This document shows positions 34,007 through 44,050 of a DNA stretch of 64,000 bases, piece by piece. The translations under genes and the position numbers were made by a program. Location of the stretch: positions 1-64,000 of the forward strand of contig NZ_CP084992.1 of assembly GCF_044793635.1 (NCBI RefSeq), given 5' to 3'. Source of the stretch: Virgibacillus_F necropolis_A. Lineage in GTDB: Bacteria > Bacillota > Bacilli > Bacillales > Amphibacillaceae. Each line of letters starts with the position of its first letter. Position 1 is the stretch's first letter. The notes under the pieces were generated by a model. That model was not told the origin of the DNA. It saw only the letters and a program-made list of their open reading frames with translations, and ran no database searches.

Positions 34007-36411
34007 GTGTTGCAAAAGTTATTGTAGATGTCCCAGCAAAACAAATTAACCAGACCTTTGATTACGCAATTCCAAGTAAGCTTGAACATGTGCTGGTTCC
34101 AGGTATGCGAGTTATTGTTCCATTTGGCCCACGAAAGATCATGGGTTTTGTTATTGAACTGACAACCACTTCAACCCACAATAAATTGAAAGAAGTTATA
34201 GATGTACTTGATCTAACACCTGTTTTGACAGAAGAGCTATTGAAACTGGGACAATGGCTTGCTGAGAATACGGTTAGTTTATATATTACCGCTTATCAAG
34301 TTATGTTACCTCAAGTATTAAAATCACAATACAAAAAAGAACTAGTGCGAATGACAGATGAAGAACTTGAACCAACTATGGAATCGTTATTTGCAGGTCG
34401 CGATGTTGTTCCATACACAGAATTCTCTCAGTCAACAATTCGTTATCCTCAACTATTGAAAGCAATTAACAATGGGGATGTTTCAGTAGATTATCTAGTG
34501 AAATCAAAAATTACCAAAAAAACGGAAACGATGATTAAACCAGGAATTGACGCGCATTTGTTAGAAGAAGCGTATAATGATATGTCAACTAAAGCCAAAA
34601 AGCAACGGGAATTGCTGGCATATTTCATTCAATACCCCGAGGCAATTAATAAAAAACAGCTAATGTCTAAAATAGATACAAGTAGTTCTACGATTAAATC
34701 ATTACTGGACAAGAAGTTATTGGTTTCAACAAAGGTGGAAGTGTACCGGAACCCTTTTGATGACTCCGCAATAGTACGAACGGCTCCACTAACATTAACT
34801 GTCCAACAGGATCAGGCTATTACACCTATTAAACAAACAATTGCAGATAATACACATGATGTATTTTTATTGCATGGTGTTACCGGGAGCGGAAAGACCG
34901 AAATTTATCTTCAAGCCATTAAAGATGTAATCGATAAGGGACAAGAAGCAATCGTATTGGTTCCCGAAATTTCACTTACGCCTCAAATGGTTCATCGATT
35001 TAAAGGAAGATTTGGATCAGATGTTGCTGTAATGCACAGTGCGTTATCAAGTGGTGAAAAGTATGATGAGTGGCGCAAAATTTATAGGAAAGAAGTTAAA
35101 GTAGTAGTCGGAGCTAGATCCGCTATTTTTGCCCCATTTGAAAATTTAGGTATCATCATTATTGATGAAGAACATGAAACAAGTTACAAGCAAGAGGATC
35201 AGCCTAGGTACCATGCGCGGGATGTTGCAATTGAAAGAGGAAAAAAACATCAATGTCCAGTAATTTTAGGTAGTGCAACACCTACACTTGAAACGTATGC
35301 TCGAGCAAAAAAAGGTGTTTACAAACTTGCGACATTAAGTAAACGGACAAACGAGAAAGATATGCCAGAAGTAAAAATTGTTGATATGCGCAATGAATTG
35401 CACCAAGGAAATAGAACTATGTTTTCTAGAAAGCTAAAAGAAAAAATAGAAACATGTATTGAAAAAAAGGAACAAGTAGTCCTTTTATTAAACAGACGGG
35501 GCTATTCGACATTTGTAATGTGTCGTGATTGTGGTCATGTAAAGGAATGTCCGCATTGTGATATTGCGCTTACCTATCATAAAAACTTAAATCAATTAAA
35601 ATGCCACTACTGTTCTTATGAAGAACCAATGCCAACAATCTGTCCAGAGTGTTCAAGCGATCTAATCCGTTATTTTGGGACAGGGACACAACGGGTTGAG
35701 GAAGCATTAACACAACTTATTCCAGAAGCAAGAATTGTTCGAATGGATGTAGATACAACACGAAGAAAAGGTGCACATGAAAAACTATTAAGTCAATTTG
35801 GAAATGGTGAAGCGGATATTCTGCTAGGGACACAGATGATTGCTAAAGGATTAGACTTCGAGAATGTTACTTTAGTTGGTGTATTGACAGCTGATTCGAT
35901 GTTACATTTACCTGATTTCCGTTCATCGGAAAAAACATTCCAGCTACTAACTCAAGTTAGTGGACGAGCTGGTCGGCATGAATTACCAGGTGAGGTCATT
36001 GTGCAAACATACACGCCAGATCATTATAGTATTGAACTAGCGAGTCAATATAACTTCAATGATTTTTATTTAAAGGAAATGGCAATGCGGAAAACGTTTC
36101 ATTATCCACCATATGTATTTCTAGCTCTAATCACCATTTCTCATCCTAACCAGGTGAAAGTTGTACAAACTACACAAAAAATTGTTCAATCGTTATTTGA
36201 CTCTGTTAAGGAAGAAACCATAATTTTAGGACCAACACCATCACCAATGGCACGTATCAAGGATAGGTATCGTTATCAGTGTATGGTAAAATACAAAAAT
36301 GAACCAAATCTACGAAATATAATACGAAACAGTATAAATCAATTTGAAGCAGACATACGTAAAGACGACTTATTAATATCAGTTGACATGCAACCATATC
36401 AGATGATGTAG
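34003..36411 (+). CDS. priA: Primosomal replication restart helicase PriA
   Basis: 3'-5' helicase that restarts stalled forks. The 802-residue product has an N-terminal DNA-binding domain, a helicase core with Walker A LHGVTGSGKTE and Walker B IIIDEEHE, and a zinc-binding region with paired cysteines (CRDCGHVKECPHC, CHYCSYEE, CPECSSD). Helicase C-terminal motifs include GTQMIAKGLDFENVTLVGV and QVSGRAGR. GTG start at 34003, overlapping the coaBC stop. In B. subtilis defA follows; here about 50 bases of degraded repeat-like sequence follow, then fmt. Confidence 0.96.
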   Translation: MSVAKVIVDVPAKQINQTFDYAIPSKLEHVLVPGMRVIVPFGPRKIMGFVIELTTTSTHNKLKEVIDVLDLTPVLTEELLKLGQWLAENTVSLYITAYQVMLPQVLKSQYKKELVRMTDEELEPTMESLFAGRDVVPYTEFSQSTIRYPQLLKAINNGDVSVDYLVKSKITKKTETMIKPGIDAHLLEEAYNDMSTKAKKQRELLAYFIQYPEAINKKQLMSKIDTSSSTIKSLLDKKLLVSTKVEVYRNPFDDSAIVRTAPLTLTVQQDQAITPIKQTIADNTHDVFLLHGVTGSGKTEIYLQAIKDVIDKGQEAIVLVPEISLTPQMVHRFKGRFGSDVAVMHSALSSGEKYDEWRKIYRKEVKVVVGARSAIFAPFENLGIIIIDEEHETSYKQEDQPRYHARDVAIERGKKHQCPVILGSATPTLETYARAKKGVYKLATLSKRTNEKDMPEVKIVDMRNELHQGNRTMFSRKLKEKIETCIEKKEQVVLLLNRRGYSTFVMCRDCGHVKECPHCDIALTYHKNLNQLKCHYCSYEEPMPTICPECSSDLIRYFGTGTQRVEEALTQLIPEARIVRMDVDTTRRKGAHEKLLSQFGNGEADILLGTQMIAKGLDFENVTLVGVLTADSMLHLPDFRSSEKTFQLLTQVSGRAGRHELPGEVIVQTYTPDHYSIELASQYNFNDFYLKEMAMRKTFHYPPYVFLALITISHPNQVKVVQTTQKIVQSLFDSVKEETIILGPTPSPMARIKDRYRYQCMVKYKNEPNLRNIIRNSINQFEADIRKDDLLISVDMQPYQMM

Positions 36412-36461
36412 GCGAGTTTGGACCAGGCGCACGTGCCAGACAGAAGAGAAAGTGGGTTATA

Positions 36462-37415
36462 ATGATGAAAAAAATTGTATTTATGGGGACGCCGGATTTT
36501 TCTGTGCCAATTTTACAAGCACTTGTTGAGGATGGCTATGACATTGCTTTAGTTGTTACACAGCCAGATCGTCCTAGAGGAAGAAAGAAAACGATGACAC
36601 CTCCTCCAGTTAAAACGGAGGCAGTTAAGCGGAATATACCAGTGTTCCAACCAGAAAAGTTGGCAGACGATTATCAACAAATTATCGATTTACAGCCGGA
36701 TTTAATCGTAACTGCAGCGTATGGTCAATTATTACCGACACCGATACTTACTGCACCACCATTCGGTTGTATCAATGTACATGCTTCTATATTACCTGAA
36801 CTTAGGGGAGGAGCACCTATTCACCAGGCAATTTTGCAGGGGAAAACAGAAACAGGAATAACGATTATGTATATGGTGGAAAAACTTGATGCGGGAGATA
36901 TTTTGACACAAGAAAAAGTTGCAATCGAAAATCATGACAATGTAGGAACGATGCACGATAAATTAGCAGCAACTGGCGCGACACTACTAATGGACACATT
37001 ACCCAGACTTTTTAGGGGAGAAATTACACCAGTTGAGCAGGATCATGCGAAGTCTACATTTGCAAGCAACATTAAACGGGACCAAGAAAAAATTAATTGG
37101 CAACGAAACAATAATGAGATCTATAACCAAATTCGTGGACTAAATCCTTGGCCTGTCGCTTTTACAAAGTATCAAGGAAAACCAATGAAAATTTGGGTGG
37201 CTGAACTAGATAATCATGAATACAACGGAGAACCTGGTGAAATAGTAGATATTATAAACAATGAATCCATGTTAGTGGTTTGTGGCAATAAAAAAGGATT
37301 AAGGATTACGGAAATGCAACCCGCTGGTAAGAAAAGAATGACAGTAAAAGATTATTTACTAGGCTCGCCAGATCGGTTGAAAATAGGAACAGTATTGGGT
37401 GATTCACTTGAATAA
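36462..37415 (+). CDS. fmt: Methionyl-tRNA formyltransferase
   Basis: Formylates the initiator Met-tRNA with 10-formyl-THF. The 317-residue product shows FMGTPDFSVPIL, the folate site VHASILPELRGGAPIHQAIL and GITIMYMVEKLDAGDIL, with a C-terminal tRNA-binding barrel (about 205-310). GAGAAAGTGGG precedes the ATG. The usual partner gene for peptide deformylase (def) is not next to it in this window. Confidence 0.96.
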   Translation: MMKKIVFMGTPDFSVPILQALVEDGYDIALVVTQPDRPRGRKKTMTPPPVKTEAVKRNIPVFQPEKLADDYQQIIDLQPDLIVTAAYGQLLPTPILTAPPFGCINVHASILPELRGGAPIHQAILQGKTETGITIMYMVEKLDAGDILTQEKVAIENHDNVGTMHDKLAATGATLLMDTLPRLFRGEITPVEQDHAKSTFASNIKRDQEKINWQRNNNEIYNQIRGLNPWPVAFTKYQGKPMKIWVAELDNHEYNGEPGEIVDIINNESMLVVCGNKKGLRITEMQPAGKKRMTVKDYLLGSPDRLKIGTVLGDSLE

Positions 37416-38751
37416 TAACTTACGAGAGACCATATTAGATTTATTACTTAAGATTGATGGGGATAGTGGTTTTAGTCATTTAATTATTGACCATGAAATT
37501 AAATCTCATAAAATCACAGAACGTGATGCGGGTTTATTAACTGAAATCGTTTATGGAACATTACAACGAAAACTAACTTTAGACTATTATCTCGATCCAT
37601 ACATTAATTCAAATAAAAAAATAAAGCCTTGGGTGACGATGTTGTTACGCATGTCTGTCTATCAAATGGTTTTCTTAGATAAAATACCCGATCATGCAAT
37701 CATTCATGAAGCGGTTGAAATTGCGAAAAGAAGGGGGCATAAAGGTATTTCCGCATTAGTAAATGGCGTCATGCGAAACATTCAGCGGAATGGATTCCCA
37801 GATACTTCTACAATTGAAAGCCCATCAAAAAGGATATCAATTGAAACCAGTCATCCGGAATGGCTCGTTATGCGCTGGATAGACATGTATGGTATAGACA
37901 CAACTAGACAGATGTGTATAGCAAATCTTGAACGTAAGGGTACTTCAATTCGCATTCAACCAATGAAGATAACACGAGAAGAAGCAATAAATAGTTTGGA
38001 AGAACTGGACTTTGATGTTCAAGAATCTAAGTTCTCCATGCAAGGAATCGTTGTAGACGAAGGAAATATTTTAAAGACATCGTTATTTAATGAAGGGTAT
38101 GTAACCGTTCAGGATCAGAGCTCGATGTTGGTTGCGGAAATGCTCAACCTTAAAAGTGATTTGTCGGTATTAGATGCTTGTAGTGCACCCGGAGGTAAGG
38201 TAACACATATTGCGGAAAAAATGAACGACCAAGGAAAAATACATGCTTATGATTTACATGCCAAAAAGGCAAGACTAATTCATGATAAAGCAGAAAAGTT
38301 AAACTTAACAACTATCGATGCAAAACAAGCAGATGCAAGGAATTTACAGGACGTGCATGATGCTGAAAGCTTTGATCGTATTTTAGTTGATGCGCCATGT
38401 TCGGGCTTTGGTGTAATTCGAGGTAAACCGGAAATTAAGTATAATAAACAAGAATCAGATATTCATAATTTAGCACAGATTCAATTTGACATATTAAGCG
38501 GTGTCGCACCGTTATTGAAAAAAAATGGTTATTTAATGTATACAACATGTACAGTTGATAAAGAAGAAAATAATCAAGTAGTAAATAAGTTTCTAGAAAG
38601 TCACCCAGAATATACAGTAGATCAGACATTTTTTGATGAACTACCATCTTTCTTAACAAATAGTGAGGGTATTTCAAATGAAGGATTACAACTATTTCCT
38701 CATACATACCAAACAGATGGATTTTTTCTTACTCGTTTCATAAAAAAATAA
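37408..38751 (+). CDS. rsmB: 16S rRNA (cytosine-967-C5) methyltransferase RsmB
   Basis: Methylates C967 of 16S rRNA (E. coli numbering). The product is about 447 residues: an N-terminal NusB-like RNA-binding domain (1-125, LLTEIVYGTLQRKLTLDYYL), then a Rossmann-fold methyltransferase with LDACSAPGGKVTHIAE and the catalytic cysteines in VDAPCSGFGVIRGKPEIKY and YTTCTVDKEENNQVV. Start is ambiguous: TTG at 37408 (MNNNLRETILD, GGGTGAT upstream) is preferred to GTG at 37399; both overlap the end of fmt. The usual next gene rlmN is missing. Confidence 0.93.
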   Translation: MNNNLRETILDLLLKIDGDSGFSHLIIDHEIKSHKITERDAGLLTEIVYGTLQRKLTLDYYLDPYINSNKKIKPWVTMLLRMSVYQMVFLDKIPDHAIIHEAVEIAKRRGHKGISALVNGVMRNIQRNGFPDTSTIESPSKRISIETSHPEWLVMRWIDMYGIDTTRQMCIANLERKGTSIRIQPMKITREEAINSLEELDFDVQESKFSMQGIVVDEGNILKTSLFNEGYVTVQDQSSMLVAEMLNLKSDLSVLDACSAPGGKVTHIAEKMNDQGKIHAYDLHAKKARLIHDKAEKLNLTTIDAKQADARNLQDVHDAESFDRILVDAPCSGFGVIRGKPEIKYNKQESDIHNLAQIQFDILSGVAPLLKKNGYLMYTTCTVDKEENNQVVNKFLESHPEYTVDQTFFDELPSFLTNSEGISNEGLQLFPHTYQTDGFFLTRFIKK

Positions 38752-38872
38752 TTGTAGTAGTTCTTCATTATTAGTAAGCTTCATGTAATAATAGAAAAAA
38801 GATATTTTGTATATGAATAGCAGGGTCTTATTTCAAATAAGGCGTTTACGCTTTTCTACAAGGGGTGAAGGG

Positions 38873-39637
38873 ATGAAAGGGAAATTTATTACAGATCAAG
38901 GTCGTGTTCGAAATCACAATGAGGATGCGGGAGGTTTATTTATAAATAACGCCAATCAATATTTATCTGTCATTGCAGATGGTATGGGTGGACATCAGGC
39001 TGGTGATGTAGCAAGCCAAATGGCTACAGCTATCATCGAAGAAAAGTGGCTTGAAAGTAGTGAAATAAATAAACCTGAAGAAGCTGAGACGTGGTTGAAA
39101 ACAGTCATACTCCAAGTGAACAAGGAAATATACGCAAAATCTATTAGCCAAAAAGAATGTAAAGGTATGGGTACTACTGTTGTAATGTCGATATGCACGT
39201 CAGATTTTATTACAGTTGCACATATAGGTGATAGTAGATGCTATATGATAAATGAGGATGGCTTTAGTCAAATCACCGAAGACCACTCCCTGGTAAATGA
39301 ACTTGTGAGATCTGGACAAATAACTCATGAAGATGCAGAACATCACCCACGAAAAAACGTATTGTTAAAGGCATTAGGAACAGAGGAAATTATTTATCCA
39401 GACATCCGAACAATTTCTTGGGAAGCAGGTAACATGATTCTACTTTGTTCAGATGGTTTATCGAATAAAATTTCCGACCTTGAGTTACAATCGTTTTTGG
39501 AAACTGATGAATCCATAGAAGACACATCTAAAAACTTGATAACCTTAGCAAATGAACGTGGTGGAGAAGATAACATTTCACTCGTTATCGTACATCATGA
39601 ATTGCATACAAAGGAAGAAGGTGAACCTACGTGTTAA
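38873..39637 (+). CDS. prpC: PPM-type serine/threonine phosphatase PrpC (Stp)
   Basis: Metal-dependent phosphatase that reverses PrkC phosphorylation. The 254-residue product has the PP2C metal-binding motifs ITDQGRVRNHNEDAGG, VIADGMGGHQAGDVA, VAHIGDSRCYM, LLCSDGLSNK and GGEDNISLVI. The ATG at 38873 follows AAGGGGTGA and gives the family length; the frame upstream to 38807 reads through a short TTTACGCTTTT repeat fragment. It overlaps prkC by seven bases. Confidence 0.95.
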   Translation: MKGKFITDQGRVRNHNEDAGGLFINNANQYLSVIADGMGGHQAGDVASQMATAIIEEKWLESSEINKPEEAETWLKTVILQVNKEIYAKSISQKECKGMGTTVVMSICTSDFITVAHIGDSRCYMINEDGFSQITEDHSLVNELVRSGQITHEDAEHHPRKNVLLKALGTEEIIYPDIRTISWEAGNMILLCSDGLSNKISDLELQSFLETDESIEDTSKNLITLANERGGEDNISLVIVHHELHTKEEGEPTC

Positions 39638-41709
39638 ACGGTCGCCTTTTGAATGAGCGCTATAAGATTAAAAATACCATTGGCGGCGGTGGTATGGCCA
39701 ATGTTTATTTAGCAACAGATACTATCTTAGAGAGAGATGTCGCTCTGAAGGTCCTCAGGTTGGAATATGCGAATGATGAAGAATTTATTGCTCGCTTTGA
39801 TCGTGAAGCACAATCAGCGACAAGCTTATCTCATCCTAATATCGTGAATATTTTTGATGTTGGAGAAGAAGACCATATTTTATACATGGTAATGGAATAT
39901 GTGGACGGGATGACTTTAAAAGAATATATACAAAAGTATGGACCAATTAATGTTGACGAAGCATTAGATATAATGAAACAAATAAGTTCAGCTATTGGTC
40001 ATGCGCACGCTAATAATATTGTACATAGAGATATAAAACCACAAAATATATTAGTTGATTCTTACGGACAAGTTAAAGTAACAGACTTCGGTATAGCGGT
40101 TGCCTTAAGTGCTACTGCATTAACGCAAACAAACTCGATTCTGGGTTCTGTTCATTATCTATCACCTGAACAAGCCCGTGGTGGGATGGCTACAAAGAAG
40201 TCAGACATTTATTCACTTGGAATCGTGTTATTTGAACTTTTAACAGCTCGATTACCCTTTTCTGGACAATCACCTGTTTCCATTGCTTTGAAACATTTGC
40301 AAACAGATACTCCATCTGTAAGGCGGTTTAATCAGGATGTTCCACAAAGTGTAGAAAATATCGTTCTAAAAGCGACTGCAAAGGATCCATTTAATAGATT
40401 TGATACGGTATATGATATGGAGGATGCACTGGCGACGGCCTTAGATCCTGAAAAGTTAGACGAAGATAAATTTGTTCCACCTGTAGGAGTAGGAGAAGAA
40501 ACAAAGGCTATACCTATCATTACAGATGCTCAAATGCATGAAAATACTAATCAAAACACAATCGTTCATCAAACGAATGGTGCTACAAAATCATTTGTGG
40601 CTGATGATGCAGAAGAACCAAATAAGAAGAAAAAAGGAAAGAAAAAAGAAAAGAAGAAAGTGAAGAAAAAAGAGAAGAAAAAAAGTAAAAAGAAAAAGGT
40701 ATTATGGATTACAATTCTATTATTTATATTATTGGCCTCTGGGGTTGCTGCATTATTTATTGTGCCAGATCTTCTGCAACCAGATGACGTTACGGTTCCA
40801 GATGTAACAGGCATGGACTATGAGGAAGCAGAAGATGAATTGCAAAAGCTAAATTTAAAAACCGAAAAGGAAATGGCCTTTTCTGATGACATAGAAGAAG
40901 GAAATGTTATTAGTACAAATCCTTCTCCAGATAATGTAGTGAAAGAAGAATCGACAGTCACACTCGTAGTAAGTCAAGGAAAAGAAACCGTAACATTTTC
41001 AGATTATATCGGTAAAGATTTTAGTCAGACAAAACAGATTTTAGAAGATAAAGGATTTAAAGTAATTGGTTACGACAAAACTTCTGATCAGACTTCTGGT
41101 GAAATTATTTCCCAAATTCAGCCTGCACCTGATTCAGATGTAGTGCCAAGTGATACAACTGTAATATTTGAATACAGCAGTGGACCAGAAGTAATAATGC
41201 TAAATAACCTTCAGGGTATGACTAAGGAAGAAGCAACAAGCTATCTTGAAGAGCAGAATCTTGTTGCGAATGTTGAAGAAGAATTTTCAGATAGCACACC
41301 AGAAGGAGAAGTGATTCGTCAGAAACCAGAATCGGGTGCAGAATTGGTAAAGGAGGAAACCGTAACTATTTACGTTTCTAAAGGACCAGAAGAAAAACCA
41401 CCAGTTTCAGAAACTGTTGAATTTACTGTAGCATACAATCCTGATCAACAAACAGATGACGGTGATCAGTCAACAGATGATCCAAATAAACCAGATGAAC
41501 CTGAGGAGCCAGTTGAGCAAACCGTCAGGATTTATATAAAAGATAAGGAACATTCTATTTCAGAGGTTTATAAAGAGGAAACTATTACAAAAGACAAGAA
41601 ATATACCATAACATTAACAATCGAGCCAAATCAGGTCGCAGAATACAAAGTGTACCGTGATGACGAGGTTGTATTTAATAAAACAGTTGCATATGAAGAA
41701 GGTGAATAA
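39631..41709 (+). CDS. prkC: Serine/threonine protein kinase PrkC with PASTA domains
   Basis: Membrane kinase that senses muropeptides and links them to cell-wall control and spore germination. The 692-residue protein has an N-terminal Hanks-type kinase (about 10-270; GGGGMANVYLATD, HRDIKPQN, DFG). A very lysine-rich juxtamembrane segment (about 331-357) leads into one transmembrane helix (about 358-380). Outside are three PASTA repeats (about 389-590), an acidic Asp/Pro linker and a C-terminal Ig-like domain. GTG start within the prpC end. rsgA, a known PrkC substrate in Firmicutes, follows with no gap. Confidence 0.96.
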   Translation: MLNGRLLNERYKIKNTIGGGGMANVYLATDTILERDVALKVLRLEYANDEEFIARFDREAQSATSLSHPNIVNIFDVGEEDHILYMVMEYVDGMTLKEYIQKYGPINVDEALDIMKQISSAIGHAHANNIVHRDIKPQNILVDSYGQVKVTDFGIAVALSATALTQTNSILGSVHYLSPEQARGGMATKKSDIYSLGIVLFELLTARLPFSGQSPVSIALKHLQTDTPSVRRFNQDVPQSVENIVLKATAKDPFNRFDTVYDMEDALATALDPEKLDEDKFVPPVGVGEETKAIPIITDAQMHENTNQNTIVHQTNGATKSFVADDAEEPNKKKKGKKKEKKKVKKKEKKKSKKKKVLWITILLFILLASGVAALFIVPDLLQPDDVTVPDVTGMDYEEAEDELQKLNLKTEKEMAFSDDIEEGNVISTNPSPDNVVKEESTVTLVVSQGKETVTFSDYIGKDFSQTKQILEDKGFKVIGYDKTSDQTSGEIISQIQPAPDSDVVPSDTTVIFEYSSGPEVIMLNNLQGMTKEEATSYLEEQNLVANVEEEFSDSTPEGEVIRQKPESGAELVKEETVTIYVSKGPEEKPPVSETVEFTVAYNPDQQTDDGDQSTDDPNKPDEPEEPVEQTVRIYIKDKEHSISEVYKEETITKDKKYTITLTIEPNQVAEYKVYRDDEVVFNKTVAYEEGE

Positions 41710-42591
41710 ATGGCAGAAGGCAGAATTATAAAGGCACTTAGCGGATTCTACTATGTACAATCTGATGATGGTATTTATCAATGTAGAGGGAGGGGCTTGT
41801 TCCGAAATAATAAAGTTACGCCCCTTGTTGGTGATTTTGTTGACTTTGATATTAGGAACGATATGGAAGGGTATCTGATTAACATAAAACCAAGAATTAA
41901 TGAATTAGTACGTCCACCAATCGCAAACGTAGACCGTGCATTCATTATAAGTTCTGCAGTAGAGCCATCGTTCAGTACTTTATTATTAGATCGATTTCTA
42001 GTGTTAATCGAATCAAAGGATATTGAACCAGTTATTATTATTTCGAAAATAGATGTTCTACCAGAAGAAGAAAAAATAAGTATAGATAATTTCGCACGAG
42101 CATATCAGGAAATTGGGTACAAGGTTGAACAGGTATCATCAAAAGAGCCATTTGACATACAAGGCATAGAAGCATATTTTAATGATGGTGTTTCTGTAAT
42201 TGCTGGTCAATCGGGTGTCGGAAAATCATCCTTGTTAAATGCACTTAAACCAGAGCTGCAAATTAAAACAGATGATATCTCAAAAAGTCTTGGACGCGGA
42301 AAACATACTACGCGGCATGTTGAGTTAGTTCAACTATTTGGTGGTTTAGTTGCGGATACACCTGGATTTAGTGCACTTGAATTTAACGAAATTGCGTTGG
42401 AAGAGATAGGCGATTATTTTCCAGAGATACGTGAACGAAAAGGGGACTGCAAATTTCGGGGATGTATGCACAACAAGGAACCAAAATGTGCAGTCAAGGA
42501 AGCAGTTAAGCAAGGAGAAATTTCACAATTTCGATATGATCATTATCTAACTTTTTATGAAGAAATTCAGTCAAGAAAGCCGAGGTATTAA
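41710..42591 (+). CDS. rsgA: Ribosome small subunit-dependent GTPase A (RsgA/CpgA)
   Basis: Circularly permuted GTPase that acts in late 30S maturation. The 293-residue product has an N-terminal OB domain (about 1-65), then the permuted order G4 (ISKID), G1 (AGQSGVGKSSLLNAL), G2/G3 (DTPGFSALEF), and a zinc-binding C-terminus with cysteines and a histidine in GDCKFRGCMHNKEPKCAV. ATG at 41710 directly follows the prkC stop. Confidence 0.96.
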   Translation: MAEGRIIKALSGFYYVQSDDGIYQCRGRGLFRNNKVTPLVGDFVDFDIRNDMEGYLINIKPRINELVRPPIANVDRAFIISSAVEPSFSTLLLDRFLVLIESKDIEPVIIISKIDVLPEEEKISIDNFARAYQEIGYKVEQVSSKEPFDIQGIEAYFNDGVSVIAGQSGVGKSSLLNALKPELQIKTDDISKSLGRGKHTTRHVELVQLFGGLVADTPGFSALEFNEIALEEIGDYFPEIRERKGDCKFRGCMHNKEPKCAVKEAVKQGEISQFRYDHYLTFYEEIQSRKPRY

Positions 42592-42592
42592 T

Positions 42593-43255
42593 ATGATTAA
42601 AATAGCACCTTCTATTCTTTCAGCCGATTTTTCTAAACTTGGTCAAGAGATTCAAGATGTTGAAAAAGGCGGAGCAGATTATATTCATGTTGATGTTATG
42701 GACGGGCATTTTGTTCCTAACATTACAATTGGACCATTAATTGTACAAGCAATAAAACCAATTACGAATTTACCGTTAGATGTACATTTGATGATTGAAA
42801 ACCCTGACGACTATATTAAAGCATTTGCAGATTCAGGTGCCTCTATAATTACTGTGCATCAAGAGGCATGTCCACATCTGCATAGAACAATACAGTTAAT
42901 AAAAAGCTTTAATGTAAAAGCAGGAGTTGTTTTAAATCCTGCTACACCAGCCCATACGATAAAAGAAATCCTCCCTGATGTTGACATGGTATTACTGATG
43001 ACAGTTAATCCAGGGTTTGGAGGACAATCTTTTATATCGAATGTAGTGCCTAAAATTACCCAGATTGCTAAATGGCGCTCAGAGCTTGAACTGTCCTTTG
43101 AAATAGAAATTGATGGTGGTGTGAATGTAGATACCGCTAAAACATGTGTTGATGCAGGTGCAGACGTTCTAGTTGCAGGAAGCGCTGTATATAATAAATC
43201 AGATCGAAAGCAAGCAATGCAAGCTATTATTCAAGCAACTGAAACTTCGGAGTAG
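42593..43255 (+). CDS. rpe: Ribulose-phosphate 3-epimerase
   Basis: Interconverts ribulose 5-phosphate and xylulose 5-phosphate. The 220-residue TIM-barrel product shows IAPSILSADFSKL, the metal-binding HVDVMDGHFVPN and LDVHLMIENP, LLMTVNPGFGGQSF and EIDGGVN. The ATG at 42593 is chosen for the family start (MIKIAPS); the frame from 42557 lies in rsgA. The ribosome binding site GAGG is weak, suggesting coupling to rsgA. Confidence 0.96.
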   Translation: MIKIAPSILSADFSKLGQEIQDVEKGGADYIHVDVMDGHFVPNITIGPLIVQAIKPITNLPLDVHLMIENPDDYIKAFADSGASIITVHQEACPHLHRTIQLIKSFNVKAGVVLNPATPAHTIKEILPDVDMVLLMTVNPGFGGQSFISNVVPKITQIAKWRSELELSFEIEIDGGVNVDTAKTCVDAGADVLVAGSAVYNKSDRKQAMQAIIQATETSE

Positions 43256-43260
43256 AAGTT

Positions 43261-43908
43261 ATGAAAACAATAGGCATTGTAGCAAATGGTCCAGAGGAAT
43301 TAATTCCGGACTTAGATCAATATCAAGAAAAAATTGATATATGGATTGGCGCTGATCGAGGGTCATTAACAATAATTATGAATGGTATTAAACCTGATTA
43401 TGCACTTGGAGACTTTGATTCTATTAATAAACAAGAAGAAATAACAATAGAAAAGGGATCAAAGTCTTTTACTAAATTTCCAGTAGAGAAAGATCAAACA
43501 GATATTGAAATAGCGATTGAAAAAGCATTGGAACTTAACAGTGATATTATCTACTTTTTTGGTGTTACAGGTGGTAGGTTAGATCATGGGCTTATTAATA
43601 TTCAGATGTTATACATGCTATTAAAGCGAAAATGTACTGGAATAATAATTGATAACTCAAATCGGATTGAGGTATTTGAACCTGGTTCTTATCAAATTTT
43701 TTCCGAGAAAGAATTTCCTAATATATCTTTTGTACCTTTTTCAGAAGATGTAAAAGGCTTATCATTAAGTGGATTTTACTATCCATTACAGAATTATCAT
43801 TTATTTTGGGGTTCAACTCGTTGCATTTCAAACAAGCTTCTTTTAAATAATGGTACTTTTTCTTTTGATGAAGGCATACTATTACTTATAAAGAGTCGTG
43901 ATGGATAG
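43261..43908 (+). CDS. thiN: Thiamine pyrophosphokinase
   Basis: Transfers pyrophosphate from ATP to thiamine, giving TPP. The 215-residue product carries GADRGSLTI, DYALGDFDSI, FPVEKDQTDIEIAIEKAL and FGVTGGRLDHGLINIQML, the characteristic TPK catalytic region, and a C-terminal thiamine-binding domain. Last gene of the prpC-prkC-rsgA-rpe-thiN run. Confidence 0.93.
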   Translation: MKTIGIVANGPEELIPDLDQYQEKIDIWIGADRGSLTIIMNGIKPDYALGDFDSINKQEEITIEKGSKSFTKFPVEKDQTDIEIAIEKALELNSDIIYFFGVTGGRLDHGLINIQMLYMLLKRKCTGIIIDNSNRIEVFEPGSYQIFSEKEFPNISFVPFSEDVKGLSLSGFYYPLQNYHLFWGSTRCISNKLLLNNGTFSFDEGILLLIKSRDG

Positions 43909-43960
43909 GATAGACGATTCCAATTTTAAGCTGTGTTTGTTAATGGAGGAGGGGGAACTC

Positions 43961-44044
43961 ATGAAATTTTATACTATTAAGCTCCCAAGATTTGTTGGTG
44001 GATGTGTCAGGGTAGTAATAGGCATTTTTAAGAAAGATAAATAA
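43961..44044 (+). CDS. spoVM: Stage V sporulation protein M
   Basis: Amphipathic 27-residue peptide that marks the convex forespore membrane and anchors SpoIVA. The translation starts MKFYTIKLPRFVGG and ends GIFKKDK, close to B. subtilis SpoVM (26 residues) and with the essential Pro9 kept. A cysteine stands at position 15. GGAGGAGGGGG provides a strong ribosome binding site. The order thiN-spoVM-rpmB is the same as in B. subtilis. A terminator hairpin starts six bases after the stop. Confidence 0.93.
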   Translation: MKFYTIKLPRFVGGCVRVVIGIFKKDK

Positions 44045-44050
44045 TGACTC

